From positions 1 to 64,000 of the forward strand of contig NZ_NESC01000004.1 in NCBI RefSeq assembly GCF_003063575.1: a stretch of DNA of 64,000 bases, given 5' to 3'. The stretch is from Limnohabitans sp. Jir72 (lineage in GTDB: Bacteria; Pseudomonadota; Gammaproteobacteria; Burkholderiales; Burkholderiaceae_C). Below the pieces are notes generated by a model that searched no databases, was not told the origin of the DNA, and was given only the letters and a program-made list of their open reading frames with translations. This document shows, piece by piece, positions 1 through 9,522 of the stretch. The position numbers and the translations under genes are program-made. Position 1 is the stretch's first letter; every line of letters starts with the position of its first letter.

Positions 1-2
1 GC

Positions 3-2033
3 AAAGGTGCGGGCAAAGGCTCCGACACCGCCCAGGCCAACCAAACCGAGCCCCAAGGCCAACACCTGGCACGCCTGCGCATGCAAGCGCTGCGCCAAGC
101 AGGCCAACGCGCCAGCGGCGCAGGCCACGTGCGCGGCATCGCCACGGGCCACACCTTTGCCCTGCACAAACACCCACAAGACGCGGCCAACATCGAATAC
201 CTCACGCTGTCCACCCACACCGTCATCGAAAACGTCAGCGAAGACACGGCGCGAGATAACAACAGCAGTAAGAACAACATCGGCCAAGCACCGATCCCGC
301 AAGCACTCTCCGACGCCCAACGCCTCTCCGGCCAGTGGCGCATCGAGGTGCGCTTTGAAGTGCAGCCCGCCACCGAACTGCTGCGCCCCGAAGGCATTCA
401 GCCCAAACCCCACACCCATGGCCCCGAGACCGCCCTGGTCTGCGGGCCAGACGCCGACACCGCCCAAAGCGACATCTACACCGACCCCTTGGGCCGCATC
501 AAAGTGCAGTTCCCCTGGGACCGCTATGGTGCCAAGAACCACAACAGCAGCTGCTGGGTGCGGGTGTCTGCCGCTTGGGCGGGCAACCAACTGGGGGCCA
601 TGCACGTGCCGCGCATCGGGCAAGAAGTGATCGTGGACTTTCTGGGGGGAGACCCGGACCAGCCCATTTGCACCGGGCGGGTCTACAACCAGATGAACAC
701 GCCCCCCTGGGCCTTGCCTGCACAGCAAGCCTTAAGCGGCTTCAGAAGCCGAGAGCTCAAACCCGGCGGAGGCAACAGCGCAGCGGGCAGAAGCAACCAC
801 TTGGTGCTGGACGACACCGAACAAAAGATCCAGGCGCAAATCAAAAGCGACCACCAGCACAGCACCTTAAGCCTGGGGCACATCACGCGCATCGAAGACA
901 ACGCGGGAAGAAAAGACCACCGTGGCGAGGGCTTCGAACTCAGAACCGACGGACACGGCGCAGTCAGAGCCAAAGACGGCCTGCTCATCAGCACCGAAGC
1001 AAGAACACAAGCCAGCGGCCACATCACCGACCTGAGCGAGACCACAGCCCGACTACAAAACGGCCAAAGCCAGCACGACAGTCTGGGCGACTTGGCGCTG
1101 CAACACCAAGCGCAAGAAGAAGGCGACCAAGGCGACGTAGCCAAAGCCATTGAAGCGCAGAACAAGGCCATTGCAGGGGACGGCAAAAGCACAGGCACCA
1201 ACACAGGTGAAGGTCAAGCGAAATTCCCGGAACTGAGCGAACCGCATTTGATCCTGTCCAGCCCAGCGGGCATTGAAAGCACCACACCGCAAAGTACACA
1301 CCAGCACAGCGGCCAGCACCACGCCATCACCAGTGGCGGGCACACCAGCGTGAGCGCGGGCAAGAGCTGGCTCGTCAGCGCCAAAGAGGCGATCAGGCTG
1401 TTTGCCTACAAAGCGGGTATGAAGCTCATCGCCGCCGGTTCCGATATAGAAATCAAGTCACTCAGCCAAAACATCCAATTGCTGGCCAAGCTGGACATCA
1501 CCCACACGGCCAACCGCATTGAGATCACCGCCAAAGAAGAAGTGCAAATGAACGGCGGCGGCAGCTACCGCCGCTGGAGCGCGGGCAGTATCGAAGAAGG
1601 CACCAGCGGCAGCTGGACAGCGCATGCGGCGGGTCATGATTTGAATGGGCCAGCCAATGCGCCGGTGCCCAAGGTCGAACTCACCGCCATGCCTTACCAG
1701 CCCCAGCAAGGCCTAAGGCTACAGCTTGATCACCTGCCGGACATGCCGCAGGGTCTGTTGGCCGGCCAACCCTATACCTTGATCAAGAACGGGCAGCCGC
1801 AAATGAGCGGTGTGATTGATCCACAGGGATGTATCGACATCCAAGAGCACCAAACTGGCGACCAGTACCAAGTGCAACTCTTCAATGGTGCCGTGGTGGA
1901 TGTACCCGTGGTGGAAGAGTTTGCAGCACACGGCACGGCGGCACATGCAGAACAAAACCTGGCCAATCAGGGTTTGCGCGCTGATGGACAAGGGACACAG
2001 CAGCGGCTGCACCAACAAGGGCGTGATGCCTGA
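3..2033 (+). CDS. vgrG: Type VI secretion tip protein VgrG (5' end outside window)
   Basis: The reading frame is open from the left edge, so the N-terminal gp27-like part is missing and 676 residues are visible. VgrG forms the trimeric spike of the T6SS tail and carries effectors. The gp5/OB-fold signature DPLGRIKVQFPWDRYG and the following stretch with WVRVSAAWAGNQLG, PRIGQEVIVDFLGGDPDQP and GRVYN are textbook VgrG. Downstream comes a DUF2345-like region (around SGGHTSVSAGKSWLVSAKEAI) and a C-terminal extension of about 110 residues that probably adapts the spike to its cargo. The gene is followed after 23 bp by the phospholipase effector gene, the usual vgrG-effector-immunity order. Confidence 0.95.
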   Translation, partial: KGAGKGSDTAQANQTEPQGQHLARLRMQALRQAGQRASGAGHVRGIATGHTFALHKHPQDAANIEYLTLSTHTVIENVSEDTARDNNSSKNNIGQAPIPQALSDAQRLSGQWRIEVRFEVQPATELLRPEGIQPKPHTHGPETALVCGPDADTAQSDIYTDPLGRIKVQFPWDRYGAKNHNSSCWVRVSAAWAGNQLGAMHVPRIGQEVIVDFLGGDPDQPICTGRVYNQMNTPPWALPAQQALSGFRSRELKPGGGNSAAGRSNHLVLDDTEQKIQAQIKSDHQHSTLSLGHITRIEDNAGRKDHRGEGFELRTDGHGAVRAKDGLLISTEARTQASGHITDLSETTARLQNGQSQHDSLGDLALQHQAQEEGDQGDVAKAIEAQNKAIAGDGKSTGTNTGEGQAKFPELSEPHLILSSPAGIESTTPQSTHQHSGQHHAITSGGHTSVSAGKSWLVSAKEAIRLFAYKAGMKLIAAGSDIEIKSLSQNIQLLAKLDITHTANRIEITAKEEVQMNGGGSYRRWSAGSIEEGTSGSWTAHAAGHDLNGPANAPVPKVELTAMPYQPQQGLRLQLDHLPDMPQGLLAGQPYTLIKNGQPQMSGVIDPQGCIDIQEHQTGDQYQVQLFNGAVVDVPVVEEFAAHGTAAHAEQNLANQGLRADGQGTQQRLHQQGRDA

Positions 2034-2056
2034 ACACCCACACAGGAAAATCAAAC

Positions 2057-4291
2057 ATGAGCAACCCGCTTTTTGATCTGCTGCAAAAAACCCAGAACAA
2101 GGACCGCACCCCGCTGAACGAGCAAAGTCGCGTGGGCAAAACCACACTGCAATGGTTTCTGGAAAAAGACGTCAAGACCCACCCCATCCACAACAAAAAC
2201 GAGTTGGAGTTTTTGATCTGCAGCGAAGGGTTTTCTGCGCTGGAGCAAGACCTGCGCAAAGCCAGCAGCACCATTGATCTGGTGTGTTGGGGTTTTGATC
2301 CGGCGATGGAACTCTCGCGCATGAATGCCACTGCAGACCCCGCCATGGATGGCTACAAGACCTGGCCACGCGGCACGCCCTATGGTGATCTGCTTGCCCA
2401 AAAGGCAGCGCAAGGCGTCAAGGTGCGTATCTTGCTGTGGTACGACTCGGCCTTTCTGGACGCCATCCAGAACAGCCCATTGGCCGTGGCCTACAGACCC
2501 ATGTATCTGATGCACATGGTCAGAGGAGGCGTCAAACAAGCCATCAACGTGTTGGCTGTCAACGCGCCAGACATGCCCATGGCCTGGCAACCAATGCCCG
2601 TGTTTGCCTCGCAGTACCAACAAGGGCCACGGGTACAGATGCGCCACGCCAAGCCGACCAGTGCTCAAGTGCGCACGGCCTATGCCAAAGCTTGGTGGCA
2701 GGCGGCTTTGTCTGGCGGCATCCCCAATTTGGAGGTGCGGTTTCGGCAAGGCGATGCCGATGCTGCGGCAGCGCTCAAATCGGCGCATCTGCCCAAGGGG
2801 CGCGATGTGATCGAAGACATGGCACTGAACTTCGCCGCCACCCACCACCAAAAGCCTGTGCTCATCGACTACCACCCCGGTCAAGGCGCTGACCCCAAAG
2901 CTGCGCCCAACACCTGCGGCTATGTGATGGGCCTGAACAGCGTGACCGACTACTGGGACACGCCCGAGCACCTGTACAACGACCCACGCCGCGAAGTCGC
3001 GTTTGGTAAAGGGGCGCACTGGCTCAAACCCTGGCACCTCAAACCCTATCGCGACTACGCCATGCGCGTGCAAGGCCAGTCGCTCACCTGCCTGAACCAG
3101 AACTTTGTCAAGTCGTGGGACAGCGCGCAAACCACGCGCCTGGCTTGGCCGGCAGGTTCACTGCAAAAGGCCCGTGCCGCCATCGTGCCACCGGCGGTGG
3201 GCGCACACCGGGCCCAGATCGTGCGAACGCAACCCGAAGAGAGCGATGCCACCATCCTCAAGACCTATGTGCAAGCGTGCAGCAACGCCTGCAACTACAT
3301 CTTCATTGAAAACCAATACTTCCAGCTGGCCGAGTGGGTGCAGTTCATCAAGCAAGTGCGCCAAGACACGCTGGACAAGCTGCGCAAAGCTGGCGGCAGC
3401 AAGGAGAAACTGCCACCCCTGCACCTGATGGTCATCAGTCCGCAAGCTGAGCGCAATGAAATGGTGCCCCGCACCTACGACGCACTGGCGCAGATGGGCC
3501 AGGCCACCAGCGTCAAGGGTTATCACCGTCAGGTCGAGCAAGTGCAAGGCGGCAAGGCCGTGACGGACAACGAGGGTAAAAACATCCAAGCTAAAGGCAT
3601 CAGTTGGGAACGTGACATTCCTTTGGGCTCAGCTCTCGATGACAACCGCATGGAGATGCTGCGCCGCTCGGCGCAGATCAGTCAAAGCCAGATCAAAAAA
3701 GAGCTGGACCGTCTGAACATCAAGACCTTGGCGGGCATGCTCATGAGCTATGACCATGCCCAAGAAGCCCGGCATCTGCAGATCAATGCCCGCGACAACA
3801 AAGCGCAAGACGCACAGGCCGTGCAAGAGCGCGCCGAACACAAGCAACAAAACGCCCATGTCAAAGACGCCCTGGCCAAGGACGAGATCGAGGGCGATTA
3901 CTCCGAATACCACATCCGTCCCGCCCGTTACCGCGAGATCTACATCCACTCCAAGCTCATGCTCATTGACGACAGCTTCATCACCCTGGGCAGCGCCAAC
4001 CTCAACACCCGTTCCATGGTGGTGGACAGCGAGATCAACATCGCCAGCGCCGAATACAAATTGGCCAGCGGCGCACGCCAACGCGTCTGGGCCAATTTGG
4101 CCGGGCCTGACTTGAATGGGGGGGATGGGAGTTTGCGCACAGTGGGCAAACATTTTCGGGATTGGGAAGAGCGCATGCAAATCAATGCTCAAAGACGTGT
4201 TGATGGCAACACAGCCGAAGCGCCAATCAACGACAGCTTCATCCACACGCACGACGACCCGCGCGATGCCCCGCTGGTGCGGCTGGCTTGA
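2057..4291 (+). CDS. Phospholipase D family T6SS effector (Tle5-like)
   Basis: A 744-residue protein with two HxKx4D phospholipase D motifs: H264/K266/D271 (HQKPVLID) and H631/K633/D638 (HSKLMLID). The second is followed by the usual GSANLNTRSM segment. Such enzymes hydrolyse phosphatidylethanolamine and similar lipids in target-cell membranes. There is no signal peptide, as expected for a T6SS cargo protein. The start has an AGGAAA ribosome site. Its position directly after vgrG and before a Sel1-repeat gene matches Tle5 (PldA/PldB) modules, in which Sel1 proteins act as immunity factors. The effector role is inferred from this context; PLD superfamily membership is read directly. Confidence 0.9.
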   Translation: MSNPLFDLLQKTQNKDRTPLNEQSRVGKTTLQWFLEKDVKTHPIHNKNELEFLICSEGFSALEQDLRKASSTIDLVCWGFDPAMELSRMNATADPAMDGYKTWPRGTPYGDLLAQKAAQGVKVRILLWYDSAFLDAIQNSPLAVAYRPMYLMHMVRGGVKQAINVLAVNAPDMPMAWQPMPVFASQYQQGPRVQMRHAKPTSAQVRTAYAKAWWQAALSGGIPNLEVRFRQGDADAAAALKSAHLPKGRDVIEDMALNFAATHHQKPVLIDYHPGQGADPKAAPNTCGYVMGLNSVTDYWDTPEHLYNDPRREVAFGKGAHWLKPWHLKPYRDYAMRVQGQSLTCLNQNFVKSWDSAQTTRLAWPAGSLQKARAAIVPPAVGAHRAQIVRTQPEESDATILKTYVQACSNACNYIFIENQYFQLAEWVQFIKQVRQDTLDKLRKAGGSKEKLPPLHLMVISPQAERNEMVPRTYDALAQMGQATSVKGYHRQVEQVQGGKAVTDNEGKNIQAKGISWERDIPLGSALDDNRMEMLRRSAQISQSQIKKELDRLNIKTLAGMLMSYDHAQEARHLQINARDNKAQDAQAVQERAEHKQQNAHVKDALAKDEIEGDYSEYHIRPARYREIYIHSKLMLIDDSFITLGSANLNTRSMVVDSEINIASAEYKLASGARQRVWANLAGPDLNGGDGSLRTVGKHFRDWEERMQINAQRRVDGNTAEAPINDSFIHTHDDPRDAPLVRLA

Positions 4292-4312
4292 GGCGTCAAC
4301 GAGAACATCACC

Positions 4313-6136
4313 ATGCCATTGCCCTCAATCCTCTCCACCCTGTGGCCGCGCCTGCGCCGCCCCTTGGAGGCCGCCTTGGCCCTGGGCCTGTGCATCCTGG
4401 TCTATCTGGCCTCCAGCGTCATCACCCAACCAAATTCCCGCATCATGAACCCCGACTTGCCCCGCTTCACCGAGCTGCCCGCGTTTAACCCTTACCGCAA
4501 AACCTTCACCTGCCAGCACGAAGCACAGGCCAACCCTGTGCCCAGCGAAGCCGCACAGACTTTGTTTGAAGCAGCCAAGACGCTGGATGAATACGACCGT
4601 GACCCCGCCGAGATCGACTACAAACAAGTCGTCAGCCTCTACCGCCAGGCCATGGCCTTGGGCCACTGGAAGGCACAGTTCAACCTGGCCGGGTTGTACC
4701 TGGAGGGCCAAGGCGTGCCCTTTGACCCCAACGAAGCCTTGCGCCTGACCGAAGACCTGATGCGCCAGGGCGTGCCTGCGGCCTGGTTCAACATGGGTAA
4801 TTTCTACATGAGCGGCGTGGGCCCGCTCACGCCAGACGCCACCGTGGCCTATGCCTTTTGGCAACGGGCAGCCGACATGGGCAGTCTGCACGCCCAAGCC
4901 ATGCTGGGCAAGGCACTGGACTCAAAAATCAATGAACCGCCGCGCCTGTGGGCCAACCGCCCGATTGGCCGTCAGATGCTCGAATGTGCCTTCGCACAGG
5001 GCAGTGGCGAAGCCGCATATCAGTTGGGCCTCACGTACAGGGTTGAGGCCGATGGCATCTTCGACCGCGTCGAACGCGAAGCCCTGTACGCCAAGGCCGT
5101 GCAGCGTTACCACGAGGGAGTCAAGTTCGGAGGGATGGAATGTGCTCGAGCCTTGAGTTCTCTTTTTGGTTTGGGTGAAGCCGCTGTTGGCAACACCAAA
5201 GACCCTGTCAGAGAGGACCGCTACTTTGCGATCTCAGAATACCTGCGCCACCACCCCGACACCCGCTTGCCCAACCTGGACCGTGTGCTGCCCCTGCCCC
5301 CCGCCAAACTGCCCACCTGGGACGGCGAAGCCGAAAGCCTGATCAAAGCCGCCCAAGCCGTGCGCGTCACACCCAAACAACCCCCACAACCCGCCGCCAA
5401 CGCCCCAGGCCGCGCCCACATCCCCGAAGGCCACAGCCTCGTCATGCCCGCTGACCGCAGCCAGTGGGCGCAAACGCCCATCGTGGGCTTCAAAGACATC
5501 CTCTCGGCACCCGGTGTGCGCACCGGCTTGTCCATGGCCGCATTCGATGGTTATTACCAGCCCCTGCACATCTGGGCCACACACCCCCAGTCTCGCCCGG
5601 CTGGCGGCATCCCGCCAGGCGAGTACGAATCGCTGCGCATGCGCGCCATGGCCGATGTGCCCCCGCTGCACTACCGCGCTGGCGAGCCACTGGACCTGCG
5701 CACTGCCGATGCATGGAACATGAACCACTACTTTGCGCAAGAAGGCGATCACCGTTTGGTCTACTGGTTCTACAAAGGCACAGCCCGTGCGGTGCAGCCA
5801 CTGACCGACCACCTGGCCCGTGCGGGTCTGGTGCAAGCCATCGCCCAAGCCACCGACACGCGCTGTGCCGACGGGCAAAGCTGCCCCACCAGCGGCATCT
5901 GGCAGCCTGAGGTGACGAACACTGAGCATCCACTGGCCCAAGTCTTCAACGGCACGCTGGCAGGCGACAGCTGGCGGCGTCAGGCCTTTGTGTCGTCAGG
6001 CCAAAACCTGCCCCAGTTCGCGGCGCAGCTGGCCCCGGTGCTGGCCGATGGCGAAGCCGCGCAGTTGCAGGTCAAGTGGCGGCTGATGGTGGCTTGTGAG
6101 GCCGTGTGTGAGGCGGGGTTTGAAAAGATCGCCTGA
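4313..6136 (+). CDS. Sel1-repeat membrane-anchored protein, probable immunity protein to the PLD effector
   Basis: A 607-residue protein. Residues about 12-35 form one hydrophobic segment (LEAALALGLCILVYLASSVI) that should anchor it in the inner membrane with the rest in the periplasm. Residues about 115-300 hold Sel1-like (TPR-type) repeats, for example the AQFNLAGLYLEGQGV unit. The C-terminal half is not a family I can name with certainty. It starts 21 bp after the effector gene. In Pseudomonas, Sel1-repeat proteins encoded beside PldB neutralise that phospholipase, so an immunity role is the best reading. This is inference from position and fold. Confidence 0.75.
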   Translation: MPLPSILSTLWPRLRRPLEAALALGLCILVYLASSVITQPNSRIMNPDLPRFTELPAFNPYRKTFTCQHEAQANPVPSEAAQTLFEAAKTLDEYDRDPAEIDYKQVVSLYRQAMALGHWKAQFNLAGLYLEGQGVPFDPNEALRLTEDLMRQGVPAAWFNMGNFYMSGVGPLTPDATVAYAFWQRAADMGSLHAQAMLGKALDSKINEPPRLWANRPIGRQMLECAFAQGSGEAAYQLGLTYRVEADGIFDRVEREALYAKAVQRYHEGVKFGGMECARALSSLFGLGEAAVGNTKDPVREDRYFAISEYLRHHPDTRLPNLDRVLPLPPAKLPTWDGEAESLIKAAQAVRVTPKQPPQPAANAPGRAHIPEGHSLVMPADRSQWAQTPIVGFKDILSAPGVRTGLSMAAFDGYYQPLHIWATHPQSRPAGGIPPGEYESLRMRAMADVPPLHYRAGEPLDLRTADAWNMNHYFAQEGDHRLVYWFYKGTARAVQPLTDHLARAGLVQAIAQATDTRCADGQSCPTSGIWQPEVTNTEHPLAQVFNGTLAGDSWRRQAFVSSGQNLPQFAAQLAPVLADGEAAQLQVKWRLMVACEAVCEAGFEKIA

Positions 6137-6164
6137 GTTGTTGCGTGGTGGAGTGAATCAGCGT

Positions 6165-6323
6165 TTAGGCATCATGCTGATGGCATTTGCGCACACCGAC
6201 CCGGCCTGGTTTGCGGCGCAGCCGTGCGGTCGCTTGATCGACTGGCTGGCCGCTTTTGAAAGCTCTGAGGCTTACGTGCAGATCATGGCCCAGCATCCGG
6301 CTTGGCAAGATCAGGTGGTTTGA
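6165..6323 (+). pseudogene. 3' remnant of a glutathione S-transferase-like gene
   Basis: About 50 codons remain, containing the string AHTDPAWFAAQP, a WLAAFESSEAY helix and the ending MAQHPAWQDQVV. These resemble the last helix region of GST-family proteins. No thioredoxin-fold N-terminal domain is present upstream, because that space is taken by the 3' end of the Sel1-repeat gene in another frame. I read it as a gene truncated when the T6SS module arrived or rearranged. ATG codons at 6174 and 6180 exist, but a functional 49-residue protein seems unlikely. The GST assignment is from memory of the family pattern. Confidence 0.5.
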
Positions 6324-6338
6324 GTCACTGACGCACCA

Positions 6339-6779
6339 TCAGCGCCGATCTGCAGCGCCCGCTTGGGCAGAGGCGGGCAAGCCGAAGACCCGGTCAAAGC
6401 ACCAAGTGAACGCGATGGCATAAAAGAAAAAGAAGGCCAGCAAACCCAAATTGGCCACCAAGGCAGCGGTGAGCGAAATGTCCAGCCACAGCGACATGAC
6501 GGGCAAGAGAATGATCACCAAGCCGCCTTCAAAACCCGCACCGTGGGCCACCCGCCGGACAAAGGAGCGGCCTCGCACGGCTTGGCGCGACTCCCAACGC
6601 TCGAAGAGCCAGTTGAAGACGTAATTCCACGTCAGTGCAATGCTCGACAACACAACCGCCAGGCCCAATGTGGAAGCGGGCGACTTGTCAAAAGCCAAGC
6701 TCAACACGGGCCCGACCACGGCGATGGCCATGGTCTCGTACAAAAGGGCTTGGACAACGCGGCGGGTGGTGGGGGTCAT
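6339..6779 (-). CDS. PACE family multidrug efflux protein (BTP domain)
   Basis: A 146-residue inner-membrane protein starting MTPTTRRVVQALLYE. It has four hydrophobic segments arranged as two tandem bacterial transmembrane pair domains: TWNYVFNWLFERWE closes the first pair, and FYAIAFTWCFDRVFGLP closes the second. The family (AceI relatives) exports chlorhexidine and other biocides or polyamines by proton exchange. The frame is open much further upstream, but that part overlaps queF out of frame, so the internal ATG is the start. It lies 23 bp after queF, with no functional link that I can see. Confidence 0.85.
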   Translation of the reverse strand: MTPTTRRVVQALLYETMAIAVVGPVLSLAFDKSPASTLGLAVVLSSIALTWNYVFNWLFERWESRQAVRGRSFVRRVAHGAGFEGGLVIILLPVMSLWLDISLTAALVANLGLLAFFFFYAIAFTWCFDRVFGLPASAQAGAADRR

Positions 6780-6802
6780 CTTGGGGAATGCGGCGAATGC
6801 GT

Positions 6803-7660
6803 TCACTGCCGCGCCGTGCGCACGTTGGGTGGCACCGCGCCCGGTGCGCTGGTGCGCCAGGGGTTGATGTCCAGCCCGCCGCGCCGCGTGTAGCGGGCGT
6901 AAACCGTGAGCTTGGTGGGTTTGCAGCGCGACCAGATGTCCATGAAGATGCGCTCGACGCATTGCTCGTGGAACTCGTTGTGGTTGCGAAAGCTCACGAT
7001 GTATTGCAGCAAACCCGCTTGGTCGATCTGCGGGCCGCTGTAGGTGATTTGCACGCTGCCCCAGTCGGGCTGGCCGGTCACCAGGCAGTTGCTTTTGAGC
7101 AAGTGGCTGACCAGGGTTTCGGTGACCGGTGCCTCGTCGGCAGTGGCGCTGAGCAGGTCCGGTGCGGGCTGGTAGCGGCTGCATTCGATGTCCATGCGGT
7201 CGAGGTTGAGGCCGTCGAGCTCGTGCACCGGCTCGGCGTCAAACTGTTCTTGCAGCAGCAGCTTCACGCCCACGCTGGCCTGCATGGTGCCGCCGTGCCA
7301 GATGGCAGCGCTGATGTCGCGGCGGATCATGTCGCGCACCACGTCGGCGCTTTCCAGCCGGGTGTTGTTGAAGCTGTTCAGATACAGCTTGAAGGATTTG
7401 CTCTCCACAATGTGCGTGCTCTCGGCGGGCACGGTGATGTGCGCCAGCGCCACCTGCGGCTTGCCTTTGGTGTTGAGCCAAGACAGCTCAAACGCGGTCC
7501 ACAGGTCGGCCCCAAAAAACACGGGTTGCGCGGTGATGCCGATCTCGGCCCGCTTGGTGGCGCGGGGAATCGGGAACAGCAAGCTGGCGTCGTACTGGTC
7601 GATATAGGCGCTGGACTTGCCCAGCTGGGATTGCTCGGGGGTGTTGTTGGGGGTGCTCAT
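6803..7660 (-). CDS. queF: NADPH-dependent 7-cyano-7-deazaguanine reductase QueF
   Basis: Reduces preQ0 to preQ1 in queuosine biosynthesis. The 285-residue length is that of the long two-domain QueF type. The catalytic cysteine segment [12 protein letters not shown] and the downstream [17 protein letters not shown] are family signatures, and [13 protein letters not shown] is the QueF-specific motif. Its ATG overlaps the TGA of the upstream yaaA by four bases (ATGA), indicating translational coupling. Confidence 0.97.
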   Translation of the reverse strand: MSTPNNTPEQSQLGKSSAYIDQYDASLLFPIPRATKRAEIGITAQPVFFGADLWTAFELSWLNTKGKPQVALAHITVPAESTHIVESKSFKLYLNSFNNTRLESADVVRDMIRRDISAAIWHGGTMQASVGVKLLLQEQFDAEPVHELDGLNLDRMDIECSRYQPAPDLLSATADEAPVTETLVSHLLKSNCLVTGQPDWGSVQITYSGPQIDQAGLLQYIVSFRNHNEFHEQCVERIFMDIWSRCKPTKLTVYARYTRRGGLDINPWRTSAPGAVPPNVRTARQ

Positions 7661-8433
7661 GCTTGCAATTTGCGGCGAAAGACCAGGCGGTCGGGATCGG
7701 ACACGGCGGCGTCGTAGGCATAGCCTTCGAGGTTGAACTTCAGCAAACCTTCGGGCTTCGTGATTTTGTTTTGGACGGCATAGCGGGCCATCAGACCACG
7801 GGCGCGTTTGGCGTTGAAGCTGATGATCTTGTACTTGCCGCCTTTGAAGTCTTCAAACACGCATTCAATGACGCGGGCTTGGAGCGTCTTGCGGTCCACC
7901 GCCTTGAAGTATTCCTGCGAAGCCAGGTTGACGATGACGGGGGTTTTGTCGGCGGCCAGGCGTTCGTTCAGGTGCTCGGCAATTTGCGGCCCCCAAAACT
8001 TGTAGAGGTTGCTGCCCTTGTCGGTTTGCAGCGTGGTGCCCATTTCCAGGCGGTAAGGCTGCATCCAGTCCAGTGGTCGCAACACGCCATACAGGCCGCT
8101 CAGGATGCACACATGGTTTTGTGCCCAGTCCAATTGCTTGGCCGTCAGGGTTTTGGCGTCCAGGCCTTCGTACACGTCGCCGTTGAAAGCCAGCACGGCT
8201 TGCTTGGCGTTCTTGGCGGTGAATTTGGGGCGCCAGGCTTCGTAGCGCGCCACGTTCAGCGCCGACAGTGCATCTGACAAGTCCATCAACTCGGCAATTT
8301 GCTGGGGCGACTTTTGGCGCAACACCTCGATCAGGGCCTGCGACTGCGGCACGAACTGCGGCAGCGTGTGCGGCACATCGCCTGCGGGGGTTTCATAGTC
8401 CAGGGATTTGGCGGGTGACAATAAGAACAACAT
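7657..8433 (-). CDS. yaaA: Peroxide stress protein YaaA (UPF0246/DUF328)
   Basis: The 258-residue protein begins [16 protein letters not shown], the hallmark N-terminus of the YaaA family, which lowers free intracellular iron during peroxide stress and binds DNA. I prefer the ATG at 8433 over the one at 8442: AAAGGA stands eight bases before 8433 but would abut 8442. The chosen ATG lies inside a CATG palindrome shared with the start codon of the divergent truC gene. The 3' end overlaps queF by four bases. Confidence 0.93.
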   Translation of the reverse strand: MLFLLSPAKSLDYETPAGDVPHTLPQFVPQSQALIEVLRQKSPQQIAELMDLSDALSALNVARYEAWRPKFTAKNAKQAVLAFNGDVYEGLDAKTLTAKQLDWAQNHVCILSGLYGVLRPLDWMQPYRLEMGTTLQTDKGSNLYKFWGPQIAEHLNERLAADKTPVIVNLASQEYFKAVDRKTLQARVIECVFEDFKGGKYKIISFNAKRARGLMARYAVQNKITKPEGLLKFNLEGYAYDAAVSDPDRLVFRRKLQA

Positions 8434-9136
8434 GCTCGACATCCTTTACCTGGACGATTATCTCGCCATCGTGCACAAGCCCGCAGGCTGGCTGGTCCAT
8501 CGCACCCCTCTGGACAAGGGCGAAACCCGCTTTGTGCTGCAAACGCTGCGCGACCAGATCGGCCAGCACGTCTGGCCTGTGCATCGGCTGGACAAAGGCA
8601 CCAGCGGCGTGCTGGTCTTTGCCCTGAGCGCGGATGTGGCCCGCACACTGGGGCAGGCTTTTGAAACGGGCGAGGGCCTGCACAAGACTTACCGGGCCAT
8701 CGTGCGGGGTTGGCCTCTGCCTGAGGGTTTGATCGACCACCCGCTCAAGCGCATGCCCGACGACATGCGCTCAGAGCGCGAGGAGGTGCAGCCCGCGCAA
8801 ACGCGTTACGAAACCCTGCGCCGGGGAGAGCTGCCCATTGCGCAAGGTGAATTCCCAAGCCTGCGCTGGGCCGAGGTGCAGCTGCAGCCCCTGACCGGCC
8901 GCCGCCACCAGCTGCGCCGCCACATGAAGCACATCGCCCACCCCATCATCGGAGACGCCACGCATGGCAAAGGGCAGATCAACCGCGCCGTAGCCGAGCA
9001 CCTGGGCCTGCAGCGGCTGTGGCTGCACGCGCTGCACCTGGACTTGACACACCCGGTGAGCGGCCAACTGCTGCACATGGAATCGCCCTTGCCCAGCGAT
9101 TGGGCACTGTGGCCCTATTGTGCAAGCCCACCCTGA
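8432..9136 (+). CDS. truC: tRNA pseudouridine(65) synthase TruC
   Basis: A 234-residue RluA-family pseudouridine synthase. The catalytic aspartate is in [14 protein letters not shown], and the TruC-type segment [13 protein letters not shown] with [12 protein letters not shown] separates it from RluA, RluC and RluD. It modifies U65 in tRNA. There is no S4 domain. The start is divergent from yaaA, the two ATG codons sharing CATG. A TTG codon 24 bp upstream in the same frame is possible but has its AGGG too close. REP-like repeats start immediately after the stop codon. Confidence 0.9.
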   Translation: MLDILYLDDYLAIVHKPAGWLVHRTPLDKGETRFVLQTLRDQIGQHVWPVHRLDKGTSGVLVFALSADVARTLGQAFETGEGLHKTYRAIVRGWPLPEGLIDHPLKRMPDDMRSEREEVQPAQTRYETLRRGELPIAQGEFPSLRWAEVQLQPLTGRRHQLRRHMKHIAHPIIGDATHGKGQINRAVAEHLGLQRLWLHALHLDLTHPVSGQLLHMESPLPSDWALWPYCASPP

Positions 9137-9159
9137 AGACCATAGGCGCATGCTGCAGA

Positions 9160-9295
9160 AGCCCACCCTGTGGGCAATAAGCTCTGTAGTGGGAGCCCAC
9201 CCTGTGGGCAATGAGCTCTGTAGTGGGAGCCCACCCTGTGGGCAATGAGCTCTGTAGTGGGAGCCCACCCTGTGGGCGATGGGCGTGGAACGCGC
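9160..9295. repeat. Tandem array of four 34-bp REP-type units
   Basis: Units start at 9160, 9194, 9228 and 9262, exactly 34 bp apart. Each contains the palindrome GCCCACCCTGTGGGC followed by a spacer ending TGTAGTGGG. The first three repeats differ by only one or two bases; the fourth diverges after the palindrome. No unique spacers are present, so this is not CRISPR. The last unit runs into an inverted REP pair. Confidence 0.9.
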
Positions 9296-9331
9296 CCTCT
9301 GGAAACCATCGCGCACGGGGTGCGCTCCTAC
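9254..9331. repeat. REPIN-like element 1 (two inverted REPs)
   Basis: A GTAG-led REP with the core GCCCACCCTGTGGGCGATGG is followed by a short spacer with GCGTGGAACGCGCC, then an inverted REP ending GCGCTCCTAC. The two halves can pair into a long imperfect hairpin. A GTAG-type tetranucleotide next to a short palindrome is the known signature of REP sequences mobilised by RAYT transposases; no such transposase gene lies in this window. Confidence 0.8.
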
Positions 9332-9420
9332 AAAAACCATGGTCACCGAGGCCCGGCGAATTTCCATTCGTAACCGTGCTGCGATAGCCCTGCCCCTGAA
9401 CGATGGGACCCTGTTGCAAG

Positions 9421-9522
9421 AGCCCACCCTGTGGGCAATAAGCACTGTAGTGGGAGCCCACCCTGTGGGCGATAGGCGTGGAACGCGCCTTGAAAACCAT
9501 CGCCCACAGGGTGGGCTCCTAC
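9421..9522. repeat. REP unit plus REPIN-like element 2
   Basis: A single REP core at 9421 (CCCACCCTGTGGGC) is followed by a GTAG-led REP at 9447 and the same GCGTGGAACGCGCC spacer as element 1. An inverted REP then closes with GGGTGGGCTCCTAC at 9522. The match between the spacers of elements 1 and 2 shows that the whole doublet, not the single REP, was copied. Confidence 0.8.

Noticed and set aside
575-1153. Arg-rich plus-strand frame within vgrG
   Set aside because: Out-of-frame shadow of vgrG with low-complexity Arg/Pro composition.
9160-9295. Possible CRISPR array at the 34-bp repeats
   Set aside because: The period is filled almost entirely by repeat, there are no unique spacers and no cas genes; it is a REP array.
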